A stretch of 64,000 nt of DNA from SB21 sp964415295 (GTDB taxonomy: Bacteria; CLD3; SB21), in assembly GCA_964415295.1 (NCBI GenBank), contig CAYPYN010000006.1, forward strand, positions 186,001 to 250,000. The letters run 5' to 3'. A program made the translations under genes and the position numbers. This document shows positions 9,046-18,162 of this stretch, piece after piece. Position 1 is the stretch's first letter, and every line of letters begins with the position of its first letter. Below the pieces are notes generated by a model. The model was not told the origin of the DNA and did no database searches. It worked only from the letters and a program-made list of their open reading frames with translations.

Positions 9046-9981
9046 ATGGCCCTGAAATATCTTGTAACCGGCGGTGCAGGATTCATCGGATCTCATATCG
9101 TCGAAGAATTGCTAAGACGCGGTGACGAAGTGCGCATTCTGGATAATTTTTCAACAGGCAAGCGCGATAATCTTCTGCCATTTAAGAATGATATCCACCT
9201 GATTGAAGGCGATATTCGCAGTTATCACATCGTTCATGATGCCGTTGACGGTATCGATATCATACTTCATCAGGCCGCCCTGCCGTCCGTGCCGCGATCG
9301 GTCAATGATCCGATCACGTCCAACGAAGTAAACGTCGTTGGGACGCTCAACATACTGATGGCAGCTCGCGATGCACAGGTCCGTCGTGTCGTATTTGCGT
9401 CTTCATCGTCTGTATACGGGGATAATCCCGAATTGCCCAAACACGAAGCTATGTCCCCAAATCCTCTGTCCCCTTACGCGGTGTCCAAATTGGCAGGTGA
9501 GAAGTATTGCGGGGTCTTTTCGCAATTGTACGGACTGGAAACAATCTGTCTTCGATATTTCAATGTCTTTGGATCGCGCCAGGATCCGACATCGCAATAC
9601 TCGGCTGTCATTCCGAAATTCATAAGTGCCATGCTGAACGACCGTCGACCGGTCATTTACGGAGATGGGAGTCAAAGCAGGGATTTCACGCATGTTGATA
9701 ATATCGTCGAAGCCAATCTGCAAGCGGCATCGGTATCGTGCCGGACCCCGTTGACTGTCAATTGTGCGTCCCAGGGACAAATAACCCTTAATGACCTTGT
9801 ATCAAAGATTAATATTATCATGGGTAAGAATATCGAACCGATCTATGAGAAACCGAGGCCCGGTGATATCAAGCATTCTTATGCTAATATTCAACTGGCT
9901 AACGAGACGATCGGTTACCGCAATAAGACGTCCTTTGAAGAAGGTCTCAGAAAAACCGTTCAATCAAGCAGAATATCGTAA
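9046..9981 (+). CDS. UDP-hexose / UDP-HexNAc 4-epimerase family SDR
   Basis: Extended SDR of 311 residues with GGAGFIGS (9-16), SSSSVYGD (119-126) and Y144xxxK148. It resembles WbpP/TviC-type UDP-GlcNAc (or UDP-GlcNAcA) 4-epimerases and GalE: QAALPSVPRSV and LRYFNVFGSRQDP are typical of the N-acetyl-accepting group. The likely role is to supply a galacto-configured HexNAc or its uronate to the repeat unit. It starts 4 bases after the wzz-like stop and is followed 8 bases later by wlbA. Substrate preference is inferred from family resemblance, not shown by a diagnostic residue. Confidence 0.85.
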   Translation: MALKYLVTGGAGFIGSHIVEELLRRGDEVRILDNFSTGKRDNLLPFKNDIHLIEGDIRSYHIVHDAVDGIDIILHQAALPSVPRSVNDPITSNEVNVVGTLNILMAARDAQVRRVVFASSSSVYGDNPELPKHEAMSPNPLSPYAVSKLAGEKYCGVFSQLYGLETICLRYFNVFGSRQDPTSQYSAVIPKFISAMLNDRRPVIYGDGSQSRDFTHVDNIVEANLQAASVSCRTPLTVNCASQGQITLNDLVSKINIIMGKNIEPIYEKPRPGDIKHSYANIQLANETIGYRNKTSFEEGLRKTVQSSRIS

Positions 9982-9989
9982 TCACGGCC

Positions 9990-10940
9990 ATGAAGAATTT
10001 CGCCATTACAGGTGTGGCCGGATATATCGCGCCAAGACACCTGAAAGCCATTAAAGACACCGGTAACCGGCTGATCGCCGCTATGGATCCTCACGACTCG
10101 GTAGGACTTCTGGACCGATACTTTCCGGACAGCAGCTTCTTTACGGAATTCGAGAGGTTTGATCGCCATATCGAAAGACGGAAAAGGGGACCGGAGGATC
10201 AAAGGATCCATTTTCTTTCGGTCTGTTCTCCTAATCATTTGCATGATGCCCATATTCGATTGGCGCTGCGGACGGGAAGTAACGCGATCTGTGAAAAACC
10301 TCTGGTTTTGAATCCATGGAACCTAGATGCTTTGGAAGAGTTGGAAATCGAACATCAATCGAGCAAGGTCTATACGGTTCTGCAACTGAGAGTTCATCCG
10401 GCGTTGACCGAATTCAAGAACCGGATTGACAAAGGGAAAAAGGATCGAAAATGCCAGGTCATTCTGACTTACATTACGGCTCGAGGCGTTTGGTATGACT
10501 ATTCCTGGAAGTCCGTCATTGAGAAATCCGGAGGGATTTCTACCAATATCGGCATTCATTTTTTCGATATGCTGTTATGGTTATTCGGTGGCTTGAAAAA
10601 CAGTCATGTCTATCTGAATGAGAGAAAAAGGATGAGCGGTTTCCTGGAACTGGAACACGCGGACGTTCGCTGGTTTTTGTCAACAGACCGGGCCGATCTG
10701 CCCACAGACGTGTCCGAAAAGGGTGAGACCACCTATCGTTCTATTCTATGTGACGGCGATGAGATACATTTCAGCGACGGTTTTGCGGATCTGCATACTA
10801 AACTCTATGAAGAGACATTGGCCGGTCGGGGTTTTGGTATTTCCGCTGCAAGACCTTCCATTGAGCTGGTGCACCGTATTCGGCAGGCGGCCGTAGTAAA
10901 CAAAAAAGAATACCCGCATCCCAAGATTGAGAACTTGTGA
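9990..10940 (+). CDS. wlbA: WlbA/WbpB-type UDP-GlcNAcA 3-dehydrogenase (Gfo/Idh/MocA)
   Basis: NAD-dependent Gfo/Idh/MocA oxidoreductase, 316 residues. In Bordetella and Pseudomonas this enzyme oxidises C3 of UDP-2-acetamido-2-deoxyglucuronate to the 3-keto sugar. The N-terminus MKNFAITGVAGYIAPRHLKA is very close to what I recall of WlbA. CEKPLVL (101-107) is the family's catalytic Lys-Pro motif, and LTYITARGVWY with TNIGIHFFDMLLWLFGG matches the second domain. The gene is first in the order wlbA-wlbB-wlbC, the same as in Bordetella. Its substrate requires a UDP-GlcNAc 6-dehydrogenase (WbpA/WlbA-partner), which is not in this window. Confidence 0.92.
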   Translation: MKNFAITGVAGYIAPRHLKAIKDTGNRLIAAMDPHDSVGLLDRYFPDSSFFTEFERFDRHIERRKRGPEDQRIHFLSVCSPNHLHDAHIRLALRTGSNAICEKPLVLNPWNLDALEELEIEHQSSKVYTVLQLRVHPALTEFKNRIDKGKKDRKCQVILTYITARGVWYDYSWKSVIEKSGGISTNIGIHFFDMLLWLFGGLKNSHVYLNERKRMSGFLELEHADVRWFLSTDRADLPTDVSEKGETTYRSILCDGDEIHFSDGFADLHTKLYEETLAGRGFGISAARPSIELVHRIRQAAVVNKKEYPHPKIENL

Positions 10941-10941
10941 C

Positions 10942-11520
10942 ATGAATTATTTTGTTCACGAATCGTCTTATATTGACGAAAAAGTAGAAATTGGAGAACT
11001 TACCAAGATATGGCATTTTTCTCACATTCAAAAAGGGGCAAAGATCGGACATCATTGTGTGTTGGGTCAGAATGTCAATGTGGGTAATAATGTGATAATC
11101 GGCAACTATTGCAAAATACAGAACAACGTTTCCATTTACGAAGGCGTGATTTTAGAGGACTATGTATTTTGCGGTCCGTCGATGGTCTTTACGAATATTC
11201 TGAACCCCCGTTCGAAGTATCCTCAGGCAGGATCTCAGCACTATATACGTACGTTGGTAAAAGAAGGCGCTTCTCTGGGGGCCAACTGTACCGTTGTATG
11301 CGGTCACACGATAGGGAGATTTGCGATGGTCGGCGCGGGTGCCGTTGTAACAAAGGATGTTCCGGACTTTGCCCTTGTAGCCGGTAACCCCGCCCGAGTT
11401 ATCGGTTGGTATAGTGAAGCCGGAGTAAAACTTATCTTCGATGCTGAAGGGTATGCTTTTTGTGAAAGATCCAATATGAAATACAGACTGAATGACGGTA
11501 TCGTAAAGGAAATCAAGTAA
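10942..11520 (+). CDS. wlbB: WlbB/WbpD-type N-acetyltransferase (left-handed beta-helix)
   Basis: Acetyl-CoA-dependent N-acetyltransferase of 192 residues. It acetylates the 3-amino group of UDP-2-acetamido-3-amino-2,3-dideoxyglucuronate. Hexapeptide repeats run through the protein, beginning with VEIGELTKIWHFSHIQKGAKIG. The family block VFCGPSMVFTNILNPRSKYPQ is present (quoted only in part), followed by GASLGANCTVVCGHTIG and the CoA-end motif VAGNPARVIGW. The ATG at 10942 is two bases after the wlbA stop. An in-frame TTG at 10927 lies inside wlbA and is not preferred. It overlaps the start of wlbC by one base. Confidence 0.92.
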   Translation: MNYFVHESSYIDEKVEIGELTKIWHFSHIQKGAKIGHHCVLGQNVNVGNNVIIGNYCKIQNNVSIYEGVILEDYVFCGPSMVFTNILNPRSKYPQAGSQHYIRTLVKEGASLGANCTVVCGHTIGRFAMVGAGAVVTKDVPDFALVAGNPARVIGWYSEAGVKLIFDAEGYAFCERSNMKYRLNDGIVKEIK

Positions 11521-12692
11521 TGGTCGTACCTTTATTGGATTTGAAAGCACAATATCACTCGATGAAAGCCGAGATTGATGAGGCGCTGTTGAGAGTGGCC
11601 GAATCCCAGCATTTCATTTTAGGGCCGGAGGTGGAGGCTTTTGAATCGTCCGTGGCATCTTATATTGGCAGCAAATACGCGTACGGCATTTCTTCGGGAA
11701 CGGATGCTCTGCTGCTTGCCTTGATGGCGATCAAAATACAGCCCGGTGATGAAGTCATAGTGCCTACGTACTCATTCTTTGCCACGGCGGGCGTGGTTGC
11801 GCGGCTCCATGCGATACCGGTTTTCGTGGATTCAGATCCCGAGACATTTAATCTGGATGTTTCGAAGATTGAAAAGAAAATCGGTCCAAAGACCAAAGCG
11901 ATCATTCCTGTTCATCTTTTCGGCCAGAGTGCGGACATGAGAGAAATCATGCGCATCGCGGAAGCGCACCAACTGCGAGTCATTGAAGATGCGGCGCAGG
12001 CGATCGGAGTACATTTTGAGGATGGGCGCCAGGTTGGTACGATCGGCGACATCGGTTGTTTTTCTTTTTTCCCAAGCAAAAATCTCGGCTGTTTTGGAGA
12101 TGCCGGTCTGGTGACCACCGACGATGAGGAATTGGCGGAGAGGTTGAAGATCATGAGAGTGCATGGCGGTAAACCAAAGTATTATCACAAGTTCATCGGT
12201 GGAAATTTCCGGATCGACGCCATTCAAGCGGCGGTACTGCAAGTCAAGCTGGCTCATCTGGATTCCTGGTCGGCGAGGCGGCAGGAAAATGCCGACCTTT
12301 ATACTCAGCAATTTATTGGTGCAGGTCTTGCGGAGAGAGAGGGATATACAGAGTTCAACGAAAAGAATCGTGTTTTATTACCCAAACCGGTCTACAAAAA
12401 GCCGGGTGTCCGCCGGTATCACATCTACAACCAATATGTGATTCGTGTAAGGAATCGCGATGCATTGCGTGGTTATCTGAACGAAAAGGGCATAGGCAGC
12501 GAGGTGTATTATCCGGTGCCTTTTCACAGGCAGGAGTGTTTTTCGTATCTGCAATCCAAAGACGAAGATTATCCCGTGGCTAACCGGTTGGCCGCTGAAA
12601 GCCTGGCCGTTCCGATCTATCCTGAACTGACACGCCATCAGATCGAGACGGTTGTATCAGCCATTACGGATTTTATTAAGAAAAACGGATAG
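11520..12692 (+). CDS. wlbC: WlbC/WbpE-type DegT sugar aminotransferase
   Basis: PLP-dependent DegT/DnrJ/EryC1 aminotransferase, 390 residues. It transfers an amino group, usually from glutamate, to C3 of the keto sugar made by WlbA. SGTDALLLAL is at 59-68, and EDAAQAIG holds the PLP-stacking aspartate. The Schiff-base lysine is K187 in FFPSKNLG, and GGNFRIDAIQAA follows. It ends with the small domain and a HRQECF histidine typical of the family. Together with wlbA and wlbB it forms the core of UDP-GlcNAc(3NAc)A synthesis, which WbpG/HisH/HisF encoded at 20541-23104 could then modify. Confidence 0.92.
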   Translation: MVVPLLDLKAQYHSMKAEIDEALLRVAESQHFILGPEVEAFESSVASYIGSKYAYGISSGTDALLLALMAIKIQPGDEVIVPTYSFFATAGVVARLHAIPVFVDSDPETFNLDVSKIEKKIGPKTKAIIPVHLFGQSADMREIMRIAEAHQLRVIEDAAQAIGVHFEDGRQVGTIGDIGCFSFFPSKNLGCFGDAGLVTTDDEELAERLKIMRVHGGKPKYYHKFIGGNFRIDAIQAAVLQVKLAHLDSWSARRQENADLYTQQFIGAGLAEREGYTEFNEKNRVLLPKPVYKKPGVRRYHIYNQYVIRVRNRDALRGYLNEKGIGSEVYYPVPFHRQECFSYLQSKDEDYPVANRLAAESLAVPIYPELTRHQIETVVSAITDFIKKNG

Positions 12693-12717
12693 AAATAAGT
12701 AAAAAGGTCATCGCCGC

Positions 12718-13695
12718 ATGAATGATATCTCACATTCAAAGATTCTGGTTATCGGGGGAGCAGGATTCATAGGTTCTTTTGTAGTAAGGGAATTACTGAA
12801 GGAAGACGTTGGTGAAGTGGTTATTTACGACAATTTCACGCGCGGCAAGATGGACAATATTGAGGATGCGCTGAAAGATCCTCGCTGTTCTTTGTATCCT
12901 CACGGCGGTGACATTCGCGATCTGGATGTTTTGAATGATGCGATGAAGGGAAAGGACTTTGTATTCCATCTGGCGGCCATGTGGCTTCTGCACTGCAAGG
13001 ATTTTCCAAGGACGGCTTTTGAAGTGAACATCGGCGGTACGTTCAATGTACTTGAGGCCTGCGTGCAGAATAAGATCAAAAAACTCATTTATTCCTCATC
13101 GGCCTCGGTGTACGGTGATGCGGTCGAAATCCCGATGACCGAAAACCATCCGTTCAACAACCGTAATTTCTACGGAGCCACAAAGATCAGCGGCGAAGCC
13201 ATGTGCCGTGCCTTCTACGACAGATTCGGATTGCCGTACGTCGGGCTGCGATATATGAACGTGTACGGACCGGGCCAGGATCAAACAGCGGCTTATACCG
13301 GAGTCATCCCCATCATGCTTAATAAAGTGGATGCCAACGAAGCGCCTATGATCAACGGCGACGGAAGCCAGGCCTATGATTTTGTTTATGTGGAGGATGT
13401 AGCCCGATTCAATGTCCTTGCCTTGAAAAGTGAGAAGTCGGACGAATTTTACAACGTCGGAACGGAAATTCAGACCACGATCAAGGATCTGTGCGATACC
13501 ATTCTTGATATGACGCGATCCAACCTCAAGGTGAAGTATGTCCCGTACAGTCCTGAGGATGCCCGGAGGCTGGTACAAAATAGGATCGGGTCAAATCGTA
13601 AAGCCCACGAGGATCTTGGTTTTCAACCAAAATTCTCATTGAGAGAAGGTTTGCAGAAATTGATCGAATGGAGAAGATCATCCGGAAAGAGATAG
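12718..13695 (+). CDS. NAD-dependent nucleotide-sugar epimerase/dehydratase
   Basis: Extended SDR, 325 residues, with GGAGFIGS (13-20), SSSASVYGD and Y152xxxK156. The LAAMWLLHC segment in the substrate strand and LRYMNVYGPGQDQ are close to the RfbB/GalE branch used for UDP- or dTDP-sugars. It is followed 2 bases later by a DegT aminotransferase, and such pairs typically make a keto sugar and then an amino sugar. This argues for a dehydratase/epimerase feeding the next gene. The specific sugar cannot be named. Confidence 0.82.
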   Translation: MNDISHSKILVIGGAGFIGSFVVRELLKEDVGEVVIYDNFTRGKMDNIEDALKDPRCSLYPHGGDIRDLDVLNDAMKGKDFVFHLAAMWLLHCKDFPRTAFEVNIGGTFNVLEACVQNKIKKLIYSSSASVYGDAVEIPMTENHPFNNRNFYGATKISGEAMCRAFYDRFGLPYVGLRYMNVYGPGQDQTAAYTGVIPIMLNKVDANEAPMINGDGSQAYDFVYVEDVARFNVLALKSEKSDEFYNVGTEIQTTIKDLCDTILDMTRSNLKVKYVPYSPEDARRLVQNRIGSNRKAHEDLGFQPKFSLREGLQKLIEWRRSSGKR

Positions 13696-13697
13696 TC

Positions 13698-14864
13698 ATG
13701 AATATACCAATCGCGAAAACGACATTTACAGAGGACGAATTTGAAAATATTCATAAACCGCTCCGCTCGGGATGGGTGGTTCAAGGTCCGTTTGTCAAGG
13801 AATTTGAGGAAAAATGGTCGCGGTTCACCGGTGCGGCGCACTCCATAGCCGTGTCAAACTGCACAACCGCTTTGCACTTGTCGCTTGCGGCGCTTGGGTT
13901 AACATCCGGCGATGAAGTGATCGTTCCATCCTTCACTTGGGTTGCTACAGCGAATGCCGTGGAGTCTCTGGGGGCTCGACCTGTCTTCTGCGACATTGAA
14001 ACAACCACGTATAACATAGATACCAACTTGATTGAAGGTCTTGTAACGGCGAGAACAAAAGCCATTATTCCTGTTCATCTCTTTGGACTTTCCGCCGACA
14101 TGGATTCTGTCATGGCGGTTGCCCGCAAGCACCGAATCATGGTGATCGAGGATGCGGCCTGCGGTTTTGCATCGAGATATAAGGACCGCCATGTCGGTAC
14201 CATAGGGGATACGGGATGTTTCAGTTTCCATCCGCGCAAAGCCATCACGACAGGTGAAGGCGGCATGATCACAACCGAAAACACCGGTCTTGCAGAAAAA
14301 CTGCGTGCCATGAGAGATCATGGTGCAACGATGTCCGATCACCAGCGTCATCTCGGGGCACGGCCTTACCTCTTACCGGAATTTCCCTATCTTGGTTTCA
14401 ATTACCGGATGACGGATATCCAGGCTTCGATAGGAAGCACTCAAATGGACCGTGCAGAAAATATTCACAGTGTCCGCCACTCATGGGCGAACCGGTATGA
14501 CGAAGCATTGCGCTCTGTATCATGGCTTAGAACGCCTTGTGCAGGCTCCGGGAGTGTACACGGCTATCAGGCGTATGTTTGTATGTTCCAGCCTGACGAA
14601 GCCTCGGTTCGATCTGTAAATGAGGTCAATCAACGAAGGAACGCGTTCATGGATTACCTTCAAAAACTAGGTATTGCAACGCGTCCCGGCACGCATGCCG
14701 TACACATGCTTGCCTATTATTCTGAAAAATACAAAATTGCCAAGGAAGACTTCCCCAACGCCTATATAGCCGATCAATGCACCATTACATTTCCTCTGTA
14801 TCCATCCATGACCGAAGAAGAATTTTCGTACATTATTGATTCAATCAAAACTTATAGATCCTGA
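13698..14864 (+). CDS. DegT/DnrJ/EryC1 sugar aminotransferase (second)
   Basis: PLP-dependent nucleotide-sugar aminotransferase, 388 residues from the ATG at 13698, which follows the previous stop by two bases. An in-frame upstream ATG at 13668 would overlap the epimerase by 28 bases. SNCTTALHLSL carries the PLP phosphate-binding part. EDAACGFAS has the conserved aspartate, and the Schiff-base lysine is K181 in FHPRKAITTGEGG. LGFNYRMTDIQASIG is the usual dimer/active-site segment. The GEGG context resembles the ArnB/PseC/perosamine-synthase side of the family, so it could aminate a 4-keto-6-deoxy sugar, possibly the Gmd product. That link is inference. Confidence 0.88.
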   Translation: MNIPIAKTTFTEDEFENIHKPLRSGWVVQGPFVKEFEEKWSRFTGAAHSIAVSNCTTALHLSLAALGLTSGDEVIVPSFTWVATANAVESLGARPVFCDIETTTYNIDTNLIEGLVTARTKAIIPVHLFGLSADMDSVMAVARKHRIMVIEDAACGFASRYKDRHVGTIGDTGCFSFHPRKAITTGEGGMITTENTGLAEKLRAMRDHGATMSDHQRHLGARPYLLPEFPYLGFNYRMTDIQASIGSTQMDRAENIHSVRHSWANRYDEALRSVSWLRTPCAGSGSVHGYQAYVCMFQPDEASVRSVNEVNQRRNAFMDYLQKLGIATRPGTHAVHMLAYYSEKYKIAKEDFPNAYIADQCTITFPLYPSMTEEEFSYIIDSIKTYRS

Positions 14865-16756
14865 TGTGCGGTATTGCGGGCATATTCAATATTAATGGAG
14901 AACCGGTAGCGCTCCAAACGGTCAAGATGATGTCCGAAAAAATTGCGCATCGGGGCCCTGACGGCGACGGACATTATGTAGATATCAACTTCGGCGTCGG
15001 TCACAGGCGTCTGGCCATTCTTGACGTATCGTCCCGGGGTGCTCAGCCGATGATATCCAAAGACGGACGGTGGGTTATTGCATTTAACGGATGTATCTAC
15101 AACTTTTTGGAGCTGAAAGAAGAACTGAGGTCATTAGGCTTTCAGTTTCACTCGACGTCGGATACGGAAGTGATCGCCGAAGGTCTTTCAAAATGGGGGC
15201 CGGACGTCTTTCGCAAATTCAACGGCATGTTTGCCATTGCCGCGTGGGATAAAAAGGAAAGAGCCCTTTACCTCGCAAGAGACCGCTTTGGCATAAAACC
15301 TCTCTATTACTGGACCAACGGCCGTACGGTTCTTTTTGGTTCGGAGATCAAAGCGCTCATAGCGCATCCGCTGGTGAAGGTCAGCGTCAATCATTCTGCA
15401 TTGAACGAGTATTTTACTTTCCAGAATCTTTTTACATTCAATACCTTGTTTGAAGGTGTCCACTTACTTCCGCCGGCCAATACTGTAAGAATCGACGCAT
15501 CAACACATGCGATTGGCCACAACTCATGGTGGGATTATGACTTTTCTTCGCCCGATGAGTCGATGACCTTCGCGGAAGCCGAGGAAGAGACAAAGAGGCT
15601 GCTCAGGCTCGCAGTATCCCGTCAGATGGTCTCCGACGTCCCGGTAGGCTCTTACCTGTCGGGAGGAATGGATTCCGGATCGATCACCTCGATTGCGTGT
15701 TCACATGTCAAGCGGCTCAACACCTTTACGTGCGGCTTTGATATGTCCGAAGTGACCGGGGCGGAAGCCAATTATGACGAACGCCGGGACGCCGAGTTGA
15801 TGGCCAACTATTTCAAGACAGAACATTACGAGCAGATCATCAATGCCGGCGATCTGGCCTGGTCGCTTCCAAGAGTAGTTTATCACCTCGAGGATCTGCG
15901 TGTCGGGATGAGCTATCCAAACTACTATATCAGCCGTCTTGCATCAAAATTTGTGAAGGTGTGCCTGCAAGGTACCGGTGGGGACGAGCTTTTCGGAGGC
16001 TATCCCTGGCGTTATTACCGCGTGTTCCGGTCGTTGAACCAGCAGGAGTTCTTTGATCAGTATTACGGATTCTGGCAAAGGCTGGTTCCGGACCAGGAAA
16101 GGGAACTGCTCTTTACACCGGAAGTTCGATCGAAAGTGGACTGTTCAGAACCCCGCCGGATCTTTGAAAAAGTCTTTACTTTTAACAGCAAACTGAAATA
16201 CAAGAGGCCGGAGGATCATATCCAGAATTCTCTGTATTTTGAGATCAAGACCTTTCTGCATGGATTATTACTTGTGGGTGACAAGCTCGCTATGGCCAAC
16301 GGCCTGGAGGAGCGTTTTCCTTTCCTGGACAATGATCTGGTAGCCTTTGCCCAGAAGATTCCGGTGCGTCACAAACTGGGGAATCTGGAATACTTCAAAC
16401 GGGTAGACGAAAACGAGTTCCGTGATAAAAGAAAAGTCTATCAGGAATTCAACGACGGAAAAAATGTCTTGAGAAAGGCCATGAGCGACATCATACCCGA
16501 AAAGATAATCAACCGGAAGAAGCAGGGTTTTTCAGCCCCGGACGAGTCCTGGTATCGGGGAGAGAATGCGGCCTACGTCAGAGAATTATTGCTTAACAAG
16601 AAGGCCGTTTCATCCGAATTTATCAATCAGGACTATATGCGGAAGATTGTGGATGAACATGTAAATAAGCAGATCAATCACCGCCTTATGATTTGGTCGT
16701 TTATGAATTTTGAATGGTGGTGCCGGATTTTCCTCAACCGTGAAGAAATCAATTGA
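14864..16756 (+). CDS. asnB: Asparagine synthase (glutamine-hydrolysing)-like amidotransferase
   Basis: Class II glutamine amidotransferase fused to an AMP-forming synthetase domain, 630 residues. The N-terminal nucleophile Cys2 is in MCGIAGIF, HRGPDGDG and FNGCIYN line the glutaminase site (NGEIYN is usual, so Glu is replaced by Cys), and the PPi loop SYLSGGMDSGS is at 263-273. LQGTGGDELFGGYPWRY gives the second synthetase motif. Homologues inside O-antigen loci, such as Francisella WbtH, amidate hexuronic acids, which is the favoured role here. The ATG overlaps the preceding aminotransferase stop by one base. Length exceeds AsnB of E. coli (554) mainly by C-terminal additions. Confidence 0.88.
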   Translation: MCGIAGIFNINGEPVALQTVKMMSEKIAHRGPDGDGHYVDINFGVGHRRLAILDVSSRGAQPMISKDGRWVIAFNGCIYNFLELKEELRSLGFQFHSTSDTEVIAEGLSKWGPDVFRKFNGMFAIAAWDKKERALYLARDRFGIKPLYYWTNGRTVLFGSEIKALIAHPLVKVSVNHSALNEYFTFQNLFTFNTLFEGVHLLPPANTVRIDASTHAIGHNSWWDYDFSSPDESMTFAEAEEETKRLLRLAVSRQMVSDVPVGSYLSGGMDSGSITSIACSHVKRLNTFTCGFDMSEVTGAEANYDERRDAELMANYFKTEHYEQIINAGDLAWSLPRVVYHLEDLRVGMSYPNYYISRLASKFVKVCLQGTGGDELFGGYPWRYYRVFRSLNQQEFFDQYYGFWQRLVPDQERELLFTPEVRSKVDCSEPRRIFEKVFTFNSKLKYKRPEDHIQNSLYFEIKTFLHGLLLVGDKLAMANGLEERFPFLDNDLVAFAQKIPVRHKLGNLEYFKRVDENEFRDKRKVYQEFNDGKNVLRKAMSDIIPEKIINRKKQGFSAPDESWYRGENAAYVRELLLNKKAVSSEFINQDYMRKIVDEHVNKQINHRLMIWSFMNFEWWCRIFLNREEIN

Positions 16757-16767
16757 GAGTTCACCGA

Positions 16768-17523
16768 ATGATCGTAGATGCACATACGCACGTTACCGCT
16801 GACGGTAAATGGTTTCACACTTCACATGATGCTTCGGTCGGCAATCTTCTTCGTCAAATGGATATTGCCGGGATAGAAAGAGCTGTCCTATTGCCCATCT
16901 CCGGTGTCACAAGTAATCAGTTTGTTTCGGATTGTGTTAGAGAGTATAAGGGTCGATTCATAGGGTTTGGTGCGTTGAGCGTAAAGTCATGGAAGGATGA
17001 TACGGAGCAAATTGTGCAATTGGGGCTTGATGGAATCAAACTTCATCCTAGAATTCAAGGGGAAACCTTGCGCGCATGGCTGGAAGCCGGTATTCTTCAC
17101 AAAATCGCCGACATGGGACTGCCGTTGATGGTATGCGGGTGGCCGCAAAGCAAAACCGATCAAGTCGCAATAGCGGATATTGGACCGCTCGAAGTGGATC
17201 GTATTGCAAAAATCTTGCCTTCCCTTAAGATCATTATTGCCCACTTATCGGGACATTTTTTTTGGGATGCCTTTTTTTGTGCCCGCTCCAACGACAACGT
17301 ATTCCTGGACTGTTCCTATTTTTTTGAATTCATGAGAGGGACTAGTCTAGAGCAGGATTTCTGGAAGGTTATCAAGAAGATTGATCAGAAGATAATATTT
17401 GGCAGCGATTTCCCTGAGATTGATATTGTTGACTATGTATCGTATTTTGGATCGCAACTTGAAAAAACCGCTGCGGATCGCCATCGGATACTTTCCCGTA
17501 ATATTCTTCAATTGGTGAAGTAA
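16768..17523 (+). CDS. Amidohydrolase family 2 (TIM-barrel metal hydrolase)
   Basis: A 251-residue amidohydrolase_2 (ACMSD-like) protein. The metal-binding signature DAHTH is at 4-8, GIKLHP gives H93, IIAHLSG gives H159, and FGSDFPE gives D214, the expected ligand order of this superfamily. Family members hydrolyse or decarboxylate small carboxylic or amide substrates. A member between asparagine-synthase-like and methyltransferase genes in a glycan locus is unusual. The frame is open to a TTG at 16753 inside the previous gene, but the ATG at 16768 begins the first strand cleanly. Its TAA overlaps the next ATG by one base. Substrate unknown. Confidence 0.78.
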   Translation: MIVDAHTHVTADGKWFHTSHDASVGNLLRQMDIAGIERAVLLPISGVTSNQFVSDCVREYKGRFIGFGALSVKSWKDDTEQIVQLGLDGIKLHPRIQGETLRAWLEAGILHKIADMGLPLMVCGWPQSKTDQVAIADIGPLEVDRIAKILPSLKIIIAHLSGHFFWDAFFCARSNDNVFLDCSYFFEFMRGTSLEQDFWKVIKKIDQKIIFGSDFPEIDIVDYVSYFGSQLEKTAADRHRILSRNILQLVK

Positions 17524-18131
17524 TGAATCAACAGGATCTTGTAAAATACCTTGACCGGTACAATCAGCGCTACGCGCAATACGGTTATGACCCAAAGACG
17601 TTGGGGTGGGGAGGCGGCAAGGAGCGTCAGTGGCTCCGATTCAAGATTCTGACCGAAATTGGAATAAGGGAAAACGATTCGGTTCTGGATGTGGGCTGTG
17701 GTTTTGCCGATCTTTACGGCTATCTTACGGAAAACGGTTGGTCGGGAAAATATCTCGGTGTAGACATTAATCCTACCTTACTGGAAAGCGGACGCCGTCA
17801 ATATCCCGGTGTGGAATTGCGGCAGGCTGACATTCTGTGCGATTCTGTGGAGAATAAATTTGACTGGGTGATCGAGTCCGGAATATTCAATGCCAAACTT
17901 GAATATGAGCATAATTTGAAATATATAGAAAACATGATGTCAAGGATGTTTGATCTATCTGTGAAAGGAATCGCATGTGATTTCATGTCTACGTATGTAG
18001 ACTTTCAGCACCCCGACGCCTATCACACCGATCCTTCCGACGTCATAAGGATTGGCAAAAGAATCGGCGCCGGAGTGATCGTGCGGATGGATTACCTGCC
18101 CTACGAGTTTGCGGTCTACTTCAAAAAATAG
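17523..18131 (+). CDS. Small class I SAM-dependent methyltransferase
   Basis: A 202-residue methyltransferase with motif I SVLDVGCGFADLYGYL (53-68), LGVDINP and WVIESGIFN. It is one compact Rossmann domain with little added sequence. The start overlaps the amidohydrolase stop by one base, and a class I aminotransferase follows 31 bp later, so it belongs to a four-gene group (16768-20510) that appears to act as a unit. The target, whether a carboxyl, amine or hydroxyl, cannot be read from the sequence. Confidence 0.82.
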   Translation: MNQQDLVKYLDRYNQRYAQYGYDPKTLGWGGGKERQWLRFKILTEIGIRENDSVLDVGCGFADLYGYLTENGWSGKYLGVDINPTLLESGRRQYPGVELRQADILCDSVENKFDWVIESGIFNAKLEYEHNLKYIENMMSRMFDLSVKGIACDFMSTYVDFQHPDAYHTDPSDVIRIGKRIGAGVIVRMDYLPYEFAVYFKK

Positions 18132-18162
18132 AGATATTAAAAAAAACCAACACGGAGAATGA

